Origin: Apricaphanius iberus
Taxonomy: Eukaryota > Chordata > Actinopteri > Cyprinodontiformes > Aphaniidae
NCBI GenBank assembly: GCA_028564705.1
Contig: JAPXFQ010001964.1
Span: forward strand, 310,001-374,000
Reading direction: 5' to 3'
Length of the DNA stretch: 64,000 bases
This document shows, one piece after another, positions 49,723 through 59,525 of this stretch. Each line of letters starts with the position of its first letter. Position 1 is the stretch's first letter. The notes below the pieces were generated by a model. That model did not search any database. It was not told the DNA's origin and saw only the letters and a list, made by a program, of their open reading frames with translations. A program made the position numbers and the translations under genes.

Positions 49723-52700
49723 ATGCTCTCCCCGAGGTTAGTGTCGATTTAAAGCTGGGTTTTACTGCTGCAGCTGCAGAAATGCTCCAACTTTACGGGA
49801 AGGACTGACTCTGCGGTGGGGATGACTAGGCTGATTAAACTGGACGTGGCGGAGATCGGTCCTCATATTTCTGGGTTGAATCGCCATGGGTTCCCTCTAT
49901 GAAGAAGTCAGCCCAGCCCGGGCGTAGGTGTGCGTAACGAGGGCGTGTCTCTGTCTCCTGCATGCTACACCTCAACCAAGCCCAGTAGTTCAAACAAACA
50001 ACAATGGAGAGTTTTTCTTCTAAGGAAGTTACAATGAAGATAGATAGATAGATACTTCATTAATCCCAGCAAGGGGAAATTCAGTTGTCATTCAGTAGCA
50101 ATACGGATAAAAAGACAATACAAATAAACATGATAAAAAGTACTTACGCTAAGCCTCCACACATTTACATCAGCAAACAAAATATTTGTTTGAAGACAAG
50201 TTATTCTGGTTTCAGCAAAAACATTTCAGTTTCTGACCCATGAAACCATTTCCTGACTCGCCTTTTGCTACTAACAGTATTTGCTCCCCAAAGCCGATAA
50301 CCCGCATGCCAACCTATCCTGTGTGGCTACAAGTCTCCTTCATCACTGTGGAGGAAGCTTGACTCAATGTTTTTTGCAGAATTGTTTTTAATCTGAGGAT
50401 TTTCCAGCATGAATCACCTGTTTAAGGTCACACCTCTCTGTCCCAGTTGGATTTAAGTCCAGACTTTGACTAGGACACTCTTTTTCAATATCTTAAACAT
50501 TTTCTGTTGAGCTTCGGACCGCTGCAGAACCCAGACTTAAAGATGGCCGGACCATCTCCTTCAGGATTTTCATCTAGGTCCTGACCCAGTAAGGTGGTAC
50601 CATACCATCACACTACCACCACCATGCTTCTCTAACAATGTGATGTAACAGCCTTAACAGAGGCAGGGAGGCCTGCAGAGCTTTAGATGTTGTTCTGGGA
50701 CCTCCTGGATGAGTTGTCGATGAACTCTTGGGGTAATTTTGGTTGGATGGCCTCCTCCTTCCCCATTAGTGGATCTCCCTGTGGGAGTCCCAGAGTCTTA
50801 GAAATGAGTTTGTAACCTTTATGGATGGATGCATGGGCATACTGTCTACTGTCACAGTGGATTTTTGTACATCTCCTGTGTTTGTTTGTTTTTCTGGTCT
50901 AGGTTCCTGTTTCTGAGGTCTGCTGCCTCCCTGACAAGCAGGCTGCTCTGCACAGGTGCAGCATCCAAACATGGCAAGGCCCCCGACATGGCTGAGGGTG
51001 AGACTACAAACCCAGGTCCCAATTCACCTCAAAACCCGTGAAATAGCTGCTTTGTAAATGATGCACTGGAAAAGCCTGAGAAATCATGCTGCCCCACATC
51101 TTTTATGCTACAGAACTGATTTCAAATGAATAAAATATTTGTTTTTAACTGCCAGCAAACTCTCAAGGGCAGAAAGTATCACTTAAATAAATTAAAAACA
51201 TGAATGACCTGTAAAATGACCATGTAAAATGCGTCAATAATACAGAAAAATAAAAGGAAAATAGTAAATTATTATGTAAAGGTTCTTTTCTAAGTATATT
51301 TGGATGATAAAATCACACTCTGGATCTATATTAAAAATGGCTGCTCTATGATCGTCACACAGATCAGATAATTTAATGTTCTGTAAATGTTTTGAATTTG
51401 CAGCAAAATGTTATTTATTTAGTTGCTTTTTTGTTGTTGTTGTTTTGCTAGCAAAACTTAAAGAAATCTCAGAAAATTCTCAAACATTGTCATTCAACAA
51501 TCCTGAGACTAAATAACTTTAGTTTTTTAGAAATTCAGGTGGTTTTACTGTTCATTTCAGACAGTGGCTTACCCTGTCATGTCTAGGTTTAGTTCCTGGT
51601 CTCCAGGGCTCTCATTTATCAAATGTTTGTAGAAAATTTTGTATATTTTATCCTACAAATGAAATTTAGAATGTTCGTACGAACAGCCAAAAGTCAGATT
51701 TATGAAATGTGCGGTGGCCACTCGTACGCACGCTCCTCCGCAATCATGTGTTGATAAATCCCACTTGTGCTTACCCAGGTCCTCTTGGCCGTTCAGTCAT
51801 TTGCATACAGAAAAACCCTCAGTTAACCATATTTGGTACAAATCACATCATCTGTCACATAAATTAAGTCCTTGCGTTCTTAAAATAATGGCCAACAGCG
51901 CGAACAAAAGTAACCTGCTGATGGATGCGACCGTCCAGTTGACGCACTACAGCTTGCAAACGTTTTATTTATGAGTGCAACAGCATCCCGTTAAGATGAA
52001 GCGCTTGATGTAGCGAATAAGGGGGTGTCTGCATGAAGAGCGCAGATCGCAAGTGGCAGGTGACAGGATCTCCATGCATGATCACCCCCAACATTAAATT
52101 TAGCAAACTGCAAATTTCTAACATTTTTGGAGAGATTATTGAAAATCCGTCCATAACGTTAAGTTGTTCTGTTAAAACACAGACAGACATCAACATGAGC
52201 TCCTTGGCAGAGGCGATAAACTGCTGAGAGAAATATATCAAAGTCAAACTGTTTAAATGTTGCAGTTCCTGTGTTCTAACAGTAGATCCTGTTCATACGA
52301 ACGATTAGAACTTTACTTATATTTAGGAACTTTTCTACGTAGAAATATGAATTGATAAATGGCACACAATGCCTAGAATTCTTCCAACGCAAGAAATACG
52401 TACAGATCTGTGCGTATGTATGGTTGATAAATGAGGGCCCTGCTCTCCAGGTTTAGTTTTTGATCTCCAGGTTTAGTTTCTGGTCTCTATGTTTAGTTCC
52501 TGGTCCCCAGGTTTAGTTCCTGGTCTCCAGGTTTAGTTTCTGGTCTCATAGTCTCCAGGTTTAGTTCCTGGTCTCCAGGTTAAGTTCCTAGTCTCCAGGT
52601 TTAGTTTCTGGTCTCCAGGTTTAGTTTTTGATCTCCAGGTTTAGTTCCTGGTCTCCTGGTCTCCAGGTTTAGATTCTGGTCTCCAGGTTTAGTTTCTGGT

Positions 52701-55700
52701 CTCCAGGTTTAGTTCCTGGTCTCCAGGTTTAGTTCCTGGTCTCCAGGTTTAGTTCCTGGTCTCCAGGTTTAGTTTCTGGTCTCCAGGTTTAGATTCTGGT
52801 CTCCAGGTTTAGTTTCTGGTCTCTAGGTTTAGTTCCTGGTCTCCAGGTTTAGTTCCTGGTCTCCTGGTTTAGTTCCTGGTCTCCAGGTTTAGTTTCTGGT
52901 CTCCAGGTTTAGATTCTGGTCTCCAGGTTTAGTTTCTGGTCTCTAGGTTTAGTTCCTGGTCTCCAGGTTTAGTTCCTGGTCTCCTGGTTTAGTTTCTGGT
53001 CTCCAGGTTTAGTTTTTGATCTCCAGGTTTAGTTCCTGGTCTCCAGGTTTAGTTCCTGGTCTCCAGGTTTAGATTCTGGTCTCCAGGTTTAGTTTCTGGT
53101 CTCTAGGTTTAGTTCCTGGTCTCCAGGTTTAGTTTCTGGTCTCCAGGTTTAGTTTCTGGTCTCTAGGTTTAGTTCCTGGTCTCTAGGTTTAGTTCCTGGT
53201 CCCCAGGTTTAGTTCCTGGTCTCCAGGTTTAGATTCTGGTCTCCAGGTTTAGTTTCTGGTCTCCAGGTTTAGTTCCTGGTCTCCAGGTTTAGTTCCTGGT
53301 CTCCAGGTTTAGTTCCTGGTCTCCAGGTTTAGTTCCTAGTCTCCAGGTTAAGTTCCTGGTCTCCAGGTTTAGTTCCTGGTCTCCAGGTTTAGTTCCTGGT
53401 CTCCAGGTTTAGTTCCTGGTCTCCAGGTTAAGTTCCTGGTCTCCAGGTTTAGTTCTTGGTCTCCAGGTTTAGTTCCTGGTCTCCTGGTCTCCAGGTTTAG
53501 TTCCTGGTCTCCAGGTTTAGTTCCTGGTCTCCAGGTTTAGTTCCTGGTCTCCAGGTTTAGTTCCTGGTCTCCAGGTTAAGTTCCTGGTCTCCACTACGTC
53601 CTGGTCTCCATGTTTAGTTCCTACTACCAGGTTTAGTCGTCCCAAATTCACCCTGCCGTCCCACCGGTTCCTGGTCTCCATGTTTAGTTCCTAGTCTCCA
53701 GGTTTAGTTCCTGGTCTCCAGGTTTAGTTCCTGGTCTCCAGGTTAAGTTTCTGGTCTCCAGGTTTAGTTTCTGGTCTCCAGGTTTAGTTCCTGGTCTCCA
53801 GGTTTAGTTCCTGGTCTCCAGGTTAAGTTCCTAGTATCCAGGTTTAGTTTCTGGTCTCCATGTTTAGTTCCTAGTCTCCAGGTTTAGTTCCTGGTCTCCA
53901 GGTTTAGTTCCTGGTCTCCAGGTTTAGTTTCTGGTCTCCAGGTTTAGTTCCTGGTCTCCAGGTTTAGTTCCTGGTCTCCAGGTTTAGTTCCTGGTCTCCA
54001 GGTTTAGTTCTTGGTCTCTAGGTTTAGTTCCTGGTCTCCTGGTCTCCATGTTTAGTTCCTAGTCTCCAGGTTTAGTTCCTGGTCTCCAGGTTTAGTTCCT
54101 GGTCTCCAGGTTAAGTTTCTGGTCTCCAGGTTTAGTTTCTGGTCTCCAGGTTTAGTTCCTGGTCTCCAGGTTTAGTTCCTGGTCTCCAGGTTAAGTTCCT
54201 AGTATCCAGGTTTAGTTTCTGGTCTCCAGGTTTAGTTCCTGGTCTCCAGTTTTAGTTCCTGGTCTCCAGGTTTAGTTCCTGGTCTCCAGGTTTAGTTCCT
54301 GGTCTCCTGGTCTCCATGTTTAGTTCCTAGTCTCCAGGTTTAGTTCCTGGTCTCCAGGTTTACTTCCTGGTCTCCAGGTTTAGTTCTTGGTCTCCAGGTT
54401 TAGTTCCTGGTCTCCTGGTCTCCAGGTTTAGTTCCTAGTCTCCAGGTTTAGTTCCTGGTCTCCAGGTTAAGTTTCTGGTCTCCAGGTTTAGTTCCTGGTC
54501 TCCAGGTTAAGTTCCTGGTCTCCAGGTTTAGTTCCTGGTCTCCAGGTTAAGTTCCTAGTCTCTAGGTTTAGTTTCTGGTCTCCATGTTTAGTTTCTGGTC
54601 TCCAGGTTTAGTTCCTGGTCTCCAGGTTTAGTTCCTGGTCTCCTGGTCTCCAGGTTTAATTCCTGGTCTCCTGGTCTCCAGGTTTAGTTCCTGGTCTCCA
54701 GGTTTAGTTCCTGGTCTCCAGGTTCAGGCTATTGTTTTTAATGAGTTTTAATCCTGTTTTCTTCTCTGCAGGAAATCCACTTTTACACGTTTCAAATGGT
54801 AAATCTAAACCAATCCTAACCATGTGAATTTACTTCAGGTCTTTTTAATTTTGTTCTAATTCCTCCTGCATGTTTTTTGTTTTATTTTCGTTTCTGGTTC
54901 TTAAGCTCAGCATCTGTTTTCCTGGCAGATTTCATCATTTTTCTTTGCAGCACTTAACCTTCTTTCTTCTTCCTCCCTGTGTAGTTTCAGTGTTTAGTGT
55001 ATATTTTTTTGCTACTTTAATGCAGCAACAGTCAAGTAGTGATCTTCGGGACGTTTCTCTCTGTTTGGTAGAGATAAAACACACAAGGTTTAGATTTTTC
55101 TGGAGTCCTTCGCTCCTCTTCGTCTCTCCTGGGGGACAGAAATCTGACTGTTGTATCTTGTTTCAGTGCGAAACAGGCTGAGGGAAATAGTTGGAGCTTC
55201 AACAAACTGGAGGTAAAAAAACAGATTTTCTTCTGTTTCAGTTATTTTCTTTCTAATGGATTGTTTTTAGAGATGCATCAATCAATTTTATTCTGGTTTA
55301 CAGAAAAATATGGTTTTTATTCAGATCATTTTAGTCAAATATTATTATTTTTCTTTAGACATAAAAAAAAACTTAAAAGAGAAAAAGTGTTGCAGGTTAT
55401 TCGATGGATTGCCGCGAGATTTTCTTGTAGCAGGAAGGTCCCAGAGTCACATGTTCTCCCAGTGTGTGAATGGGTTTCTTTCAGGGTACTCTAGCGTCCT
55501 CCCACAGTTGAAAAACATTACTGTTGGGTAAATTGGTCCTTAGGTGTGTTTGCTAGGTGTCCCCTGTTTTTTGCCACTAGAGGGCTCTACATCCCACATA
55601 AGGCATCTTTAATATTAATGACATTTTGGATCGTTACAGTCCCTCCAGAAATTATGGGCAAATTCATCCAATCCCTGCAAATTCTGCACGTCTTGCAATT

Positions 55701-56051
55701 TTAGCCAGTTATGACGGCTTTACCTCACCTTAAACCAGTTGTGACTCTCGTTTTCAGTATCTTATATCTGACGGCGTCGCATATCATGTACACTCCGTTT
55801 CTTATGTGAGAGGGATGGAGAATGAAACATGTAACATTTGCATTTTACCAAGGAAGGTGCTACTGGGTGCAGTTTCCTCTTTCCAGTCATGAAAATCCAT
55901 CACCTGTTGGCAAATACAGGTTAACTATGTGATTCATGTACGTCCAATGAGAAAACAATCAGCTGTAAACAGGGACGTGCAGACAGCAGCAGACAGCGGC
56001 AACTTTTCAGGAGTACAGTCTTTATGTGATAAACAGAAGCCGGAGTATATA

Positions 56052-56113
<62 letters not shown>

Positions 56114-59100
56114 TATATTATAGAATAGTTTTCCCTTTTTACATACAGCTAAAATTGGAGTAAAAAGTCCAGACGGCCATTTTAAGTTTTGTGTCTGGAA
56201 GGGTTAATGGTTTTCCCCAGGGGAAATGCTACTCACCCAGTGGTTGAATTAAAGGCAAATAATTCAGATTACAGTTTAAAATGACTCTTTTAAAAGCAAT
56301 GACTCATATCAATATAAAACTGGATGAGACTGGAATTGAATCGGATTGTGATAATTGATTCTAACTGTTGAGAATCAGAATCGACTCGATTTTTGAACAT
56401 TGATTCAATACCCAGCTTTAGTTACGACCGACCTCAAACATAGTTTCCTTGCATTTCGGCTGCACAATGGTAACTTTAGCAGCGATCAAGTATCTTATTC
56501 GAGGCAGAGAGCGCAGCTGATCGAGCTTTTGGTCCATCAGAAACCAATGTTACAGCGTCAAAATCAAACGACTCAATGCTGCGCTGCAACCAAAGTGAGA
56601 TGAAATACTTTCTCCCTCTCTGCTGATACAGAGACACCATTGATTTTTAAAAATGATTAATAAGCGACTATTCCTAAATGTTCAGTACTGCTGAACAGGA
56701 CCGTATCCAGGATGTTGATAAAGAGGGCCTAAAAGGGGCCAGGCTGTGTATTGGACTGTAACACCAAAATAAAAGCAGAGATGTTCTTGTTTTTTTTCTG
56801 TTTTTTTTTTATTATTATTGTGTCTTGCACAAAAGTGCCCAGCCCTCGTAGGCTTACAAGACACATTTCAGAACAAAACAGATGACTGCCAGAATAAATT
56901 CACAAGAAGGTGTCGTTCTTGTAGTGATGACCCAATCTGAGCTGGTCACTTTTTACAGTTTTCATCTGTTAAAATTACAGTTAAAGTAATTTGCTTTAAG
57001 GTTTATGTGACCATGTAGCATCTTATCTCTGCTGTTACAAGGTAATAATATACTAATATAAGCTTGCTTTGATAATTTTCCAGTGATTGGTGAAAGAAAA
57101 TCACAAATACAAAACACTGCAACTTTTGTTGCCACTTCTCACAAAAGCTGCTGCAACATCAGGCATTTTAGGCCGTAAGAATCACAAAAAAAGTGCCGCA
57201 AAATCCTGGAGGGACTGAAAGTAAAAAAAAAAAAATTGGAAGAAGCACGATGAAATCTGTCGTCCTCAGCTGTGTTTTCTGTGTTTTTTCTGTCGTCGGC
57301 AGTGACCATCAGCAGGCCCTGGCGGAGCGCGTGTCTCTGTCGTCCATGTTGGCCAAGTCTCAAAGCGAACTTCCCGCCAAGAGGATGAAGGACAGCTTCC
57401 TGGAGGTCCACCTTCCTCTGGGCTCAGAGCCGGAGCTCAGGGAGAAGTACCTGACCTATCACAACACAGTCAGGTAACCCACCTGGCGTCCGTTCGGTGA
57501 TGGTAGACTTCCTGTGGTTGACCTGCTCCTTGTCCCGTTCAGGTTTGGAAGAATCCTGGAGGACCTGGACAGTCTAGCAGGTAAACGTCGAAGCTAATGA
57601 AGATTTCCTTCATATATGGGAAACGCTGACGTGTTTCTTCCTCCTCCTCAGTCCTCATCTCCTACTCTCACACGTATAGCTCGGCTCTGAAGAGGTCTCC
57701 TCTGTCCATCGTCACGGCGCTGGTGGATAAGATCGGTACGGATCCGGGAGCAGAGCCATACAAACTGGCTGGGGGTTCGTTTGGTTCTGCTCTGAGGTTT
57801 GGTTTGATGTTTCAGACATGAGGCAGCACGTAATCTACCCCGACTGCGACATCAAGTTCACGGGTCACGTGACGTGGGTTGGGAGGTCGTCCATTGAGGC
57901 AAAGATGCACATGTCACAGGTGAGCGCAAACCGGTAGTTCTCCAGGTTTTTCTTCATCTTTTGGCTGCTTTTTTGTTCTGTAAATCAGAATCCTGGAGAA
58001 AAGTTTGGAAAATAAGAAGATAAGTTAGTTTCATTAAAGCGGTGACTCCCTCCGTCTCACCGAGAACTGTGCTGATAGATACATCGTTGCCAAAGGCTCG
58101 CTCTTGGAGACGGTGGCTTTGGTCAGGCACCATCGATAAATCTCCATACATCCTTGAAAATAAATCAATACCTGTGAGTTCTTCTAACAAAGTAACCCCA
58201 AAATATTGATCAATTGTTGCTCAACACCCAAGGAACATGACACACCGATTTATTTAAAAAGAAATGAACATATGTGATATTTCTTATGACTTACTGTAAA
58301 TTATGTGATTTTTCTTCAATAGATTCCGGTTCATGTGACCAAGGGACACCAACTTATTTTAAACAGTCTTACTACATATAAAGAACAATACAGAACACTT
58401 TGTTTTCAGTTTTAATGCATCTAATATTTTATATTCAATGTTTTATTGCATCATTTGTGGTTTTTATTCAATAGCTTCCAGGTCATGTCACCAATGACAC
58501 CAAATCAATTTTAAAGTCTTACTAGAGCCAATTTACTGAGCCCCGTAGGGGACATGGTGGAGAAAATATTTTATGGTGAGAGAAAAAAAAATAAGGATTT
58601 TGCGAGATCTTGAGAAACTTTTGCGTTATCTGGAGAAAGTTTTGCGTTATGTCGAGAAAGTTTTGCGTTATCTTGAGAAATGTTTGCGTTATCTTGAGAA
58701 ACTTTTGCGATATCTTGAGAACGTTTCAAAAAGCCATTCCTGCATTTACAGTGTTACCGACTCAGTTTGCTGCAGCCTTGTGCACTGCTATGATGGAACA
58801 CGCTCACAGACGGGAGAGCTTAATAGAGTTTTATTTTGAGATTGGCCTCAAATATCAGGACATAAAGTCAGTGCTTAGCTCTAGACATGGTTTTCATATA
58901 AGTGAAAGACATTGCCCACAGGATTTTGCGCACAAAAGGACTGTCGCGTCGTAAACAGCTTCTGAACAAGTGGATCTGATTGAGTTCATTAGCCACCAGT
59001 TGCAATACTCTGGACAATTACATGGCTATCGTTGGATGTGTGGAAAATGCAGAGAAAATGGACAATGTGTGAGAAAAGAGGACGTATGGCTGGTGTTGAA

Positions 59101-59432
59101 GGAGTCGGATTTTCTCAAGATAACGCAAAACTTTCTCGAGATAACGCAAAAGTTTCTCAAGATAACGCAAAAGTTTCTCAAGATAACGCAAAAGTTTCTC
59201 AAGATCTCGCAAAATCCATTTATTTAATTTTTTTTCTCACCTTAAAATATTTTCTCCACCATGTCCCCTGCGGGGCTCAGTACCAATTGGATAGTGCTCT
59301 GTTTACTTTGCAACATTACAGATACAGAGATTTGCACAGATGAGACAGATTTTCCTTTTTCTTTATACCCACCGTTTTCTGTCTTCATTTTGCATTTTGA
59401 TGAAAAGTATGAATATTTATTTCCTAAATGTA

Positions 59433-59525
<93 letters not shown>

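Noticed and set aside
52443..54727. Regular short repeats suggesting a CRISPR array
   Set aside because: Units are head-to-tail with no unique spacers, lie in a eukaryotic intron, and no cas genes exist; it is a minisatellite.
58573..58839. Repeat protein with an 'LRYLEKV' unit
   Set aside because: Produced by the 22 bp subterminal repeats of a DNA transposon; it appears on both strands because the repeats are inverted.
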